From Opitutia bacterium (GTDB lineage Bacteria; Verrucomicrobiota; Verrucomicrobiia; Opitutales; UBA953): 7,156 nucleotides of DNA. The first letter of the stretch is position 1. Each line of letters opens with the position of its first letter. The translations under genes were made by a program, and so were the position numbers. The notes beneath the pieces were generated by a model, which saw only the letters and a program-made list of their open reading frames with translations, did no database searches and was not told where the DNA came from. Below are positions 1 through 5,626 of the stretch, in pieces. Location of the stretch: NCBI GenBank assembly GCA_003485955.1, contig DNHH01000023.1:19470-26625 (forward strand), in the 5' to 3' direction.

Positions 1-65
1 AGGGGATTCGAACCCCTGACCTCTTGGCTGCCAGCCAAGCGCTCTACCAGCTGAGCTATGGCCCC
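1..65 (-). tRNA. tRNA-Ala(GGC), 3' end cut by the window edge
   Basis: Read on the minus strand from 65 down, the sequence folds as a tRNA: acceptor 5' strand GGGGCCA, D-arm GCTC/GAGC with an AGCTGGTA loop, anticodon stem CTTGG/CCAAG with loop CTGGCAG, five-base variable region AGGTC, and T-arm AGGGG/CCCCT around TTCGAAT. The segment lengths add up to exactly 65. The anticodon at the centre of the seven-base loop is GGC, which reads GCC (and GCU by wobble) alanine codons. The 3' acceptor strand, the discriminator base and any encoded CCA lie beyond position 1. G3 of the alanine identity pair G3:U70 is therefore visible but its partner is not. No second tRNA is seen upstream within the window, so this one looks like the first of its transcript. 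Confidence 0.95.
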
Positions 66-82
66 AGAAAAAGGGAAAGGGC

Positions 83-111
83 AACAAACCTCCGGAAAAG
101 GATGCGGTCAA
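83..111 (-). promoter_or_regulatory. Candidate promoter for the tRNA-Ala gene
   Basis: On the minus strand a -35-like TTGACC (106-111) is followed after 17 bases by TTTGTT (83-88). The first box matches the sigma-70 consensus at five of six positions, the second at only three. The spacing and the distance to the tRNA 5' end at 65 are right for a tRNA promoter with a short leader. The weak -10 box makes this tentative. Confidence 0.3.
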
Positions 112-152
112 CGCTATTCTGCCCAAAGTAGCCCTGCACCCACGCTTGCCAA

Positions 153-167
153 TCGGCTCAGAGCCGA
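153..167. repeat. 15-base odd palindrome upstream of the exonuclease gene
   Basis: TCGGCTC and GAGCCGA flank a single A, giving a perfect seven-base inverted repeat. As RNA it could form only a short hairpin, because the innermost bases must serve as loop. As DNA it has the form of a dimeric repressor site. It lies between the TTG at 146 and the ATG at 182. It is therefore untranslated leader if the ATG is the start, or part of the coding region if the TTG is used. No function can be assigned. Confidence 0.35.
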
Positions 168-181
168 GTTGCCTCCATGCA

Positions 182-847
182 ATGGTAGAGCCCGAGGACA
201 TTGCGTCGGAATCCGGCGAAGAAGAACCTAGCAACCCGAACCCCGGGTCAGCGAGGGGTGGACTGCGTATTGAGAAAAATTTTATCGATGGATTGCCGGA
301 GGCGGAATGGAACGGCCCGATTGAGCTCGTCGAACGCGAGAATGAAGCCGAGCTGGCCATCCGCACCATGATGAACGAACGCGTTTTGGGTTTCGACACC
401 GAGACAAAACCTTCCCACCGGCGTGGCGAATACCACCTCCCTTCGGTTCTACAATTAGCCACAAGTGACCGGGTCTTTGTTTTCAGAATCGAAGCCTGCG
501 GCGGAATTCCCTTTGCATTCCCTGTACTCTGCAATCCGCGTATCGCGAAAGTCGGCATAGCTGTGCGCGACGATGTACGTAACCTGATGCGACGAGCACC
601 TTTTGATGCACACGGGTTTATTGAGATTTCTGACTACTCCCGCAAAGCCGGCGTCGAAAATACCGGCCTACGCGCACTGGCAGCTCACTATTTAGGTTTC
701 CAGATGAAAAAATCGAAGCGGGTGCAAATCTCTGACTGGTCACGACGCCTCGACAAGCGCCAGGTTCAATACGCCGCCAATGATGCGTGGGTTGGACGTG
801 AGCTCTTTCTTAAGCTCGAGAGTACCGGCATTGTACCGAAGTTTTAA
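182..847 (+). CDS. 3'-5' exonuclease domain protein (DEDDy, RNase D/WRN type)
   Basis: This 221-residue protein consists of little more than one RNase D/WRN-like exonuclease domain, a fold that removes nucleotides from 3' ends with two metal ions. All four acidic residues and the tyrosine of the DEDDy class are visible, numbered from the ATG at 182: exo I in FDTET (D72, E74), exo II in VRDDVRNL (D131 by alignment with the WRN pattern), and exo III YAAND (Y197, D201). There is no HRDC or helicase domain, so it is not a full RNase D or RecQ-type protein. Whether it acts on RNA or DNA cannot be told from sequence. The first 26 or so residues are acidic and low in complexity, probably disordered. 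I chose the ATG; an in-frame TTG at 146 would add 12 residues and would translate through the palindrome. Neither start has a clear ribosome binding site. Its stop overlaps the end of the convergent DUF423 gene by four bases (TTAA). Confidence 0.85.
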   Translation: MVEPEDIASESGEEEPSNPNPGSARGGLRIEKNFIDGLPEAEWNGPIELVERENEAELAIRTMMNERVLGFDTETKPSHRRGEYHLPSVLQLATSDRVFVFRIEACGGIPFAFPVLCNPRIAKVGIAVRDDVRNLMRRAPFDAHGFIEISDYSRKAGVENTGLRALAAHYLGFQMKKSKRVQISDWSRRLDKRQVQYAANDAWVGRELFLKLESTGIVPKF

Positions 848-1203
848 TCGTTCGATTCTCTCGGACGAAGACTCGCCCAAGCGAAACTAAGCCAGCCAAC
901 CATAAGCAATACGCCACCAATTGGCGTGATTGCACCTAGCCAACGCGGAGCACCGAGTGCCATCGCATAGAGTGTGCTCGAGAACAAGAGGGCGCCTAAA
1001 ATCATGCACCACTGTGCAGCCCGCGCATAAAGCGGAAGTAATGCCGCCACAGCCGCATGGACCAATAGGTAGTGCGAAGCCGTTTCCCACCATTCACGTG
1101 CGGTCGGCTGAGCCTGAAACTGTTCTTTGAAGGCATGTGCTCCCATTGCACCCAATCCTACCGCAAGCGCGGCAAGGGTCGCAGCGATGACACGGAGTCG
1201 CAT
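844..1203 (-). CDS. DUF423 family small membrane protein (YgdD/TMEM256-like)
   Basis: This 119-residue, very hydrophobic protein has the DUF423 signature: GAMGAHAF near residues 18-25, a Trp-x-x-Ala-x-x-Tyr pattern leading into the second helix (about 39-46), and SSTLYAMALG followed by WLGAITPIGG (about 75-97). Four membrane helices are likely, near residues 4-24, 44-60, 63-82 and 88-110, with a short charged C-terminal tail. The family is widespread in bacteria and related to eukaryotic TMEM256, but its molecular function is not established. Its ATG shares one base with the clpC stop (TAATG), so it is probably the second gene of a clpC transcript and translationally coupled to it. A weak AAAGG sits four bases before the start, inside the last clpC codons. 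The length is typical of the family and nothing looks truncated. Confidence 0.9.
   Translation of the reverse strand: MRLRVIAATLAALAVGLGAMGAHAFKEQFQAQPTAREWWETASHYLLVHAAVAALLPLYARAAQWCMILGALLFSSTLYAMALGAPRWLGAITPIGGVLLMVGWLSFAWASLRPRESND
848..868. other. Hairpin just past the exonuclease stop, possible weak terminator
   Basis: TCGTTCG (848-854) can pair with CGGACGA (862-868) around a seven-base loop, giving seven base pairs including one G-U in the plus-strand RNA. It begins directly after the exonuclease TAA and lies inside the last DUF423 codons. No U-run follows on the plus strand. In the minus-strand RNA the wobble pair becomes a C-A mismatch, followed by TTAAAAC. It lacks the form of a good intrinsic terminator and may be chance. 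Confidence 0.2.
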
Positions 1204-3746
1204 TAAGCCTTTGGCTCTTTGGGCTCAGACTTCTTTTTCTCTTTTTGAGTAAAGGTTAGGCCTTCAGGAGAAGCCCCGACGACGACAGGGTCGCCCTTCC
1301 GGAGCTCGTCACGCAGAATAACTTCAGCCAATGGATCTTCAAGGTGGCGCTCAATCGCACGACGCAGCGGCCTTGCGCCATACTTCTCATCCCAACCATG
1401 TTCGACAAGGAACTCACGTGCTGGGTCGGTCATTTGTAAAACGATTTCGAGATCTGCGAGGCGTTTAACCACCTTCTTCAACTCAAGGTCGACAATGACG
1501 TGCATGTGCTCCTTGGCGAGCTGATGGAAGATAACAATATCAGTTAAACGATTCAGGAACTCAGGCTTAAAGGCCCGTTTCGTTTCTTCCAAGATGCGCT
1601 CTTTCAATTTCTCGTAATCACGGGTGGTGTCGGTGCCAGCATCGAAGCCCATAAAAGAATTACGCTGCAGAACATCTGCACCCACATTGGATGTCATAAT
1701 TAAGATAGTATTTCGGAAATCAATCGTCCGACCGAGTGAGTCCGTCAGACGACCATCTTCGAGTACCTGTAAGAGCAAATGAATGGCATCGGGGTGTGCC
1801 TTCTCAATTTCGTCAAAAAGCACGACGGAGTAAGGCTTGCGACGAACCTGCTCGGTTAACTGCCCACCTTCTTCGTAACCAACATAACCTGGCGGCGAAC
1901 CAATCAACCGGGAGACCGCAAATTTCTCCATATACTCAGACATGTCGATTTGGATGACAGAATCAGCTTCGCCGAACATCTTCTCTGCAAGGGTACGCGC
2001 CAAGAGGGTTTTCCCAACGCCTGTTGGACCGAGGAAGAGGAATGAGCCGATAGGGCGACGAGGGTCTTTGAGGTCTGCCCGCGAACGCCTGAGTGCCCGC
2101 GCAATCACTTCGCAGGCCATTTCCTGCCCAATCACAGACGACTGTAAGTCCTTCTCGAGATCGAGCAGTTTCTGGGTCTCTTTTTTCTCCATCCGCGACA
2201 AAGGAATACCGGTCCAGTCTGCAACGATGGATAAGATGTCGTCTTCAGAAACAACAATTTTAGTTTCTTCGCGGCGCTTCTTCCACTCTTCGAGAGACTT
2301 TTCGCGTTTAGCGCGAAGCTTCTTCTCTTGGTCGCGCAGGTCGGCGGCCTCTTCGAATTTCTGGTGACGCGAGGCGTCTTCCTTCGCAAGCACGACTGAA
2401 TCAATTTCCGTCTGCAGCTTCTCTAATTCAGGAGGAAGATTGAGTGCTCGAATCCGGGCACGTGCACCCGCTTCGTCCATGACGTCGATGGCCTTATCAG
2501 GCAAGTGGCGGGAAGTAATGTAGCGACTAGAAAGCTTCACTGCCTGCTCGACAGCTGCATCAGTGAACTCGCAGTTATGGTGCTTCTCATACTTGTGACG
2601 GATACCTTTAAGAATACGGATAGCGTCTTCTTGGGAAGGGTCGTCGACTTTTACCGACTGGAAGCGTCGCTCGAGAGCAGCGTCTTTTTCAATATGTTTA
2701 CGGTATTCTGTGAGCGTGGTTGCGCCGACACATTGAATCTCTCCGCGCGATAGGGCTGGCTTAAGAATATTGGATGCGTCCATTGCACCTTCGGCAGCAC
2801 CTGCACCGACAATCGTGTGCATTTCGTCGATGAAGAGGATAATGTTTTTAGCACGCTTAACCTCATCCATCACGCCTTTGATGCGCTCTTCGAATTGGCC
2901 ACGGTACTTCGTACCGGCAACCATCAGGGCCATATCTAAGGTAACGACTTTATGATTAAGAAGAATCTCTGGGACAGACCCGGCAGTAATTTCTTGAGCA
3001 AGGCCTTCAATGATAGCGGTCTTGCCGACACCAGCTTCGCCGATGAGGACAGGGTTGTTTTTCGTACGGCGGCAGAGAATCTGAATAACACGGCGGATTT
3101 CATCTTTACGACCAATCACAGGATCAAGTTCACCCGCACGCGCTAGTTCAGTTAAATCACGACCAAAAGTCTTGAGGAGGGAAAGTCGCTCTCCGCGGCC
3201 AGGACGGCCACCTTCCGGGCGAGCAGAAGGACCTTCTTCGCCTGTTTCACTTTCGGAAGATCCTGGAGCAGGCGACTCACCTTCGGCTCCTTCTTCAGGT
3301 TGAATTTGCGCGAGAATCTCTTGGCGGCAGCGCTCGATGTCGACATTCAGCTCAGAGAGCACTTTGGCGGCGACACCTTCACCTTCGCGCAAGAGGCCGA
3401 GTAAAATATGTTCGGTACCGATATAAGCATGACCGAGTTTAGCGGCTTCGCTTTTTGCGTAAGTGAAAACCTTTTGTACGCGCGGTGTAAGCGGAAGGGC
3501 ATCGGGTGATTTTGCTTCTTCAGGACCTTTGCCGACCTGCTTCTCAACCAATTCACGAACTTTCTTAAGTTCGACGCCCATGCGGCCGAGCACATTGACG
3601 GCGACACCTTCGCCGAGCTTAATTAAGCCCAGCAAGATGTGTTCGGTGCCGACGTAGTTGTGGTAAAAACGCTTGGCTTCAACCCGAGCAAGGTCGACAA
3701 CGCGGCGTGCACGTGGTGAGAAATTTCCGTTCTTGTCCTTGTCCAT
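1203..3746 (-). CDS. clpC: ATP-dependent Clp protease ATP-binding subunit ClpC
   Basis: This Hsp100 AAA+ unfoldase of 847 residues threads substrates into the ClpP protease in the cytoplasm. In order it has two Clp-N repeats (about 9-73 and 83-148), an acidic Glu/Gly/Ser/Pro linker (about 150-188), ATPase D1 with Walker A GEAGVGKT (236-243), pore loop GTKYRG, Walker B ILFIDEMH and RRF arginine finger, a UVR-type coiled segment (about 453-477), and ATPase D2 with GPTGVGKT (573-580), pore loop GYVGY (620-624) and LFDEIEKAH. A ClpP-docking loop MGF (699-701), a sensor-2 GARPLRR and a Lys-rich tail follow. The UVR segment and Clp-N repeats mark ClpC rather than ClpB or ClpA; Bacillus ClpC has 810 residues. 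The ATG at 3746 starts just before the conserved N-terminus. An in-frame TTG at 3827 would add 27 residues resembling no Clp sequence. No Shine-Dalgarno is seen. The DUF423 gene follows with a one-base overlap. Confidence 0.97.
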   Translation of the reverse strand: MDKDKNGNFSPRARRVVDLARVEAKRFYHNYVGTEHILLGLIKLGEGVAVNVLGRMGVELKKVRELVEKQVGKGPEEAKSPDALPLTPRVQKVFTYAKSEAAKLGHAYIGTEHILLGLLREGEGVAAKVLSELNVDIERCRQEILAQIQPEEGAEGESPAPGSSESETGEEGPSARPEGGRPGRGERLSLLKTFGRDLTELARAGELDPVIGRKDEIRRVIQILCRRTKNNPVLIGEAGVGKTAIIEGLAQEITAGSVPEILLNHKVVTLDMALMVAGTKYRGQFEERIKGVMDEVKRAKNIILFIDEMHTIVGAGAAEGAMDASNILKPALSRGEIQCVGATTLTEYRKHIEKDAALERRFQSVKVDDPSQEDAIRILKGIRHKYEKHHNCEFTDAAVEQAVKLSSRYITSRHLPDKAIDVMDEAGARARIRALNLPPELEKLQTEIDSVVLAKEDASRHQKFEEAADLRDQEKKLRAKREKSLEEWKKRREETKIVVSEDDILSIVADWTGIPLSRMEKKETQKLLDLEKDLQSSVIGQEMACEVIARALRRSRADLKDPRRPIGSFLFLGPTGVGKTLLARTLAEKMFGEADSVIQIDMSEYMEKFAVSRLIGSPPGYVGYEEGGQLTEQVRRKPYSVVLFDEIEKAHPDAIHLLLQVLEDGRLTDSLGRTIDFRNTILIMTSNVGADVLQRNSFMGFDAGTDTTRDYEKLKERILEETKRAFKPEFLNRLTDIVIFHQLAKEHMHVIVDLELKKVVKRLADLEIVLQMTDPAREFLVEHGWDEKYGARPLRRAIERHLEDPLAEVILRDELRKGDPVVVGASPEGLTFTQKEKKKSEPKEPKA

Positions 3747-3775
3747 AGGTAGTAGAGTAAGCGGGGAATGTGCCA

Positions 3776-3806
3776 AGATGGTAAGCCGGGTTTGAAAGGG
3801 GGCAAG
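3776..3806 (-). promoter_or_regulatory. Candidate clpC promoter, somewhat heat-shock-like
   Basis: On the minus strand CTTGCCC (3800-3806) is followed after 16 bases by TACCATCT (3776-3783). Compared with the sigma-32 pattern CTTGAAA / CCCCATNT, the CTTG core and five of the seven specified -10 positions agree. As a sigma-70 promoter (TTGCCC / TACCAT) it scores four of six in each box. A start near 3770 would leave a leader of roughly 25 bases before the clpC ATG and would exclude the TTG start at 3827. A CIRCE element is not present. This is a by-eye match that could arise by chance. Confidence 0.28.
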
Positions 3807-3820
3807 TGGGATGGGAGAAT
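3792..3820 (+). promoter_or_regulatory. Candidate promoter for the nrnA-truB-ribF operon
   Basis: TTGAAA (3792-3797, five of six to consensus) lies 17 bases upstream of GAGAAT (3815-3820, four of six). A start near 3827 would give a leader of about 68 bases to the ATG at 3895 and would rule out the upstream ATG at 3811. A better -10-like hexamer, GATAAT, lies at 3835-3840 but has no -35 at the right distance. The boxes overlap the candidate clpC promoter on the other strand. Confidence 0.33.
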
Positions 3821-3832
3821 CGCTCAAATTGC

Positions 3833-3843
3833 CTGATAATCAG
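3833..3843. repeat. 11-base odd palindrome in the clpC/nrnA divergent region
   Basis: CTGAT and ATCAG flank a single A, a perfect five-base inverted repeat. It contains the GATAAT hexamer and lies just downstream of the candidate nrnA start of transcription. Such symmetry in a divergent promoter region can be an operator, but an 11-base match is short enough to be chance and no regulator is encoded nearby. Confidence 0.25.
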
Positions 3844-3894
3844 AATGCCTTTCCCTTTGCCATTCGACCCATCGGGGGCTTTTCTTACGTCATA

Positions 3895-4899
3895 ATGCCT
3901 CTAACCCTCCAAGAAGCCGCCACTACGCTGGATGCGACCCTCCGTAGCCTAAAAGGCAGACGCGTTGCGGTTTTGGGCCATATGCGGCCTGATGGTGACT
4001 GTATCGGCTCCCAAACCGCTCTCTGCCGTATCCTCTTGGCCCTAGGGGCTGATGCACGGTGTGCAAATAGGCACCCGGTACCAGCCAACCTGGTAGCCTA
4101 CGCCGAGGGTTTAACCTTTGTCACTGAAACGGGTTTTAGCCGGCGCCCCGACGAAGTCGCTGTCGCAGTAGACTGTGCCGACCTGTCACGCATTGGCGCT
4201 TCACTCACTGACCTCTACCCTGCTGGGCTTGAAGTCAATATTGACCACCATGTGTCCAATGACGGCTTTGCGAAGGTCAATGTTGTGGTCGAAGACGCTG
4301 CAGCAACTTGCCATGTCTTAGCCTACACCGCTTTGCAAAAGAACCTTCCGGTCGACGCGGCCACGGCAGCTTCACTCTACTTAGGACTGGTTACAGATAC
4401 GGGAAGTTTCCGCTTCCGATCAACCTCACCCGAAGTTTTAGAGGTCGCCGCAACCTTGATTCGAAAAGGCGCTTCGCCATCACTGACAACGGAACGCGTT
4501 TTTGAAAGCGAATCGCCAACCAAATTTGTTCTGATTCAACGATTCTTAGCGAGTATGCGATTGGTAGAAAATGGTCGCGTCGCTATCGGCGAAATTCCCA
4601 TCGGCCTTTACGAAGAAACTGGGACGTCCAAAGAAGACAAAGAAGGGCTCGTGGACTTCCCGCGCTCGATTGCTGGCGTCGATATTGCCGTACTTCTAGA
4701 AGAAGCCAAAGATGGCATCAAAGGTAGTTTGCGTGGCAAAAACCCCGAACTCCGCCTTGATCTTCTCGCTGCTAAACTCAATGGCGGTGGACATAAACTC
4801 GCCGCAGGCTTCAACTGCCTCGGTGCGTCTTTCGCCAAAGACCGTGAGCGCATTGAAGCGATAATCATCGCTCATCTACGCGAACGGGCTCCACGATGA
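3895..4899 (+). CDS. DHH/DHHA1 phosphoesterase, NrnA-like (nanoRNase/pAp phosphatase family)
   Basis: This 334-residue cytoplasmic phosphoesterase belongs to the family that degrades two- to five-base RNAs and, in characterised members, dephosphorylates 3'-phosphoadenosine 5'-phosphate. Numbered from the ATG at 3895, the DHH domain shows HMRPDGD (29-35), VDCAD (92-96), the IDHH core (DHH 117-119) and TDTGSF (167-172), all metal-binding motifs. The C-terminal DHHA1 domain ends with GGGHKLAAGF (297-306), which binds substrate. Length and single-domain order fit NrnA and exclude RecJ, which is much longer. An in-frame ATG at 3811 would add 28 residues without family resemblance and would overlap the alternative clpC start; its only support is a weak AAAGGGGG 8-15 bases upstream. 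The stop overlaps the truB start as ATGA. A DHH gene directly before truB and ribF is common in bacteria, usually behind infB and rbfA, which are not here. The exact substrate is inferred from the family. Confidence 0.9.
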   Translation: MPLTLQEAATTLDATLRSLKGRRVAVLGHMRPDGDCIGSQTALCRILLALGADARCANRHPVPANLVAYAEGLTFVTETGFSRRPDEVAVAVDCADLSRIGASLTDLYPAGLEVNIDHHVSNDGFAKVNVVVEDAAATCHVLAYTALQKNLPVDAATAASLYLGLVTDTGSFRFRSTSPEVLEVAATLIRKGASPSLTTERVFESESPTKFVLIQRFLASMRLVENGRVAIGEIPIGLYEETGTSKEDKEGLVDFPRSIAGVDIAVLLEEAKDGIKGSLRGKNPELRLDLLAAKLNGGGHKLAAGFNCLGASFAKDRERIEAIIIAHLRERAPR

Positions 4900-5621
4900 G
4901 TGACTTGAGAGAGCCCGAAGGCGTCTTGCTGATTGATAAGCAACGCGGACCGACATCCCATGATATCGTTGATATGATTCGGCGACTCTACGGGACGCGT
5001 AAGGTTGGCCATGCCGGAACGCTCGACCCAATGGCCACTGGCTTACTCATTTTACTAATCGGTAAGGCGACAAAAGTATCGGCATATTTAATGTCGCAAG
5101 ACAAAGCCTACGAAGCGGACTTAACCCTCGGAACTGTCACAGACTCTCAAGACGCCGAAGGCGAAACGCGCGAAACCCATCCAGTTCCTGAGCTCACTGA
5201 TGAAGTCATCCGTGATGCCATGGCCAAGATGCTCGGCGACCAATACCAAATGCCACCCATGCACTCGGCGCGCAAAGTAAACGGCGTACCACTTTACAAA
5301 CTTGCCCATAAAGGCCAAGAGATCGCCCGCGAGCCGCGCTTCATCCGAGTCGAGAGCATGGATTTGCTACGATGGGCTTCACCCGTTATCTCATTCAAAA
5401 CGCGGTGTACGAAAGGCACCTATGTACGCACACTGGGCCATGACCTTGGTAAAGCACTCGGCCCCGGAGGACATTTAAGTGCTCTCCGTCGAACCGCCTC
5501 TGGCACGAACGACGTCGCACAGGCCGTTACCATTGAAGCGCTGAATGCAATGACGATGCCTGAACGACTGGCGCGGTTAATTCCCATTACTACCGCGGTT
5601 CCTGTTCAAGCCCTCGGATAA
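4896..5621 (+). CDS. truB: tRNA pseudouridine(55) synthase TruB
   Basis: This 241-residue enzyme converts uridine 55 in the T-loop of tRNAs to pseudouridine. The catalytic aspartate is D44 in GTLDP (41-45), within the strongly conserved VGHAGTLDPMATGLL stretch. Other family blocks are LLIDKQRGPTSHD (11-23), PMHSARKVNG with YKLAHKGQE (about 120-142), and GTYVRTLGHDLG (174-185). After about residue 215 little remains, so the C-terminal PUA-like extension of the roughly 314-residue E. coli enzyme is missing or minimal; the gene ends with a normal stop and shows no frameshift. Short TruB forms are known in several phyla, so I take it as intact. Translation is probably coupled to the preceding gene through the ATGA overlap, since no ribosome binding site is visible. 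The next gene follows after five bases. Confidence 0.96.
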   Translation: MSDLREPEGVLLIDKQRGPTSHDIVDMIRRLYGTRKVGHAGTLDPMATGLLILLIGKATKVSAYLMSQDKAYEADLTLGTVTDSQDAEGETRETHPVPELTDEVIRDAMAKMLGDQYQMPPMHSARKVNGVPLYKLAHKGQEIAREPRFIRVESMDLLRWASPVISFKTRCTKGTYVRTLGHDLGKALGPGGHLSALRRTASGTNDVAQAVTIEALNAMTMPERLARLIPITTAVPVQALG

Positions 5622-5626
5622 AAACT

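Noticed and set aside
1942..2367. Open frame of 141 codons on the plus strand inside clpC
   Set aside because: It lies fully antisense to strongly conserved ClpC coding sequence, has a Ser/Arg-rich composition typical of a shadow frame and no recognisable motif.
3749..3776. Promoter-like TTGGCA followed by TACTAC on the minus strand, just before the clpC ATG
   Set aside because: The -10-like box ends only two bases before the ATG, so transcription would start inside the gene; the candidate at 3776-3806 is better placed.
3747..3894. CIRCE or CtsR operator upstream of clpC
   Set aside because: Neither the TTAGCACTC/GAGTGCTAA inverted repeat nor the tandem GGTCAAA heptads of CtsR sites can be seen in this stretch.
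3811..3895. ATG at 3811 as the start of the DHH phosphoesterase
   Set aside because: The extra 28 residues show no resemblance to the family, the candidate -10 box would lie inside them, and the ATG at 3895 gives a normal N-terminus.
3895..4899. DHH protein as RecJ exonuclease or pyrophosphatase
   Set aside because: It is too short for RecJ, and its end has the GGGHKLAAGF DHHA1 motif rather than the DHHA2 domain of family II pyrophosphatases.
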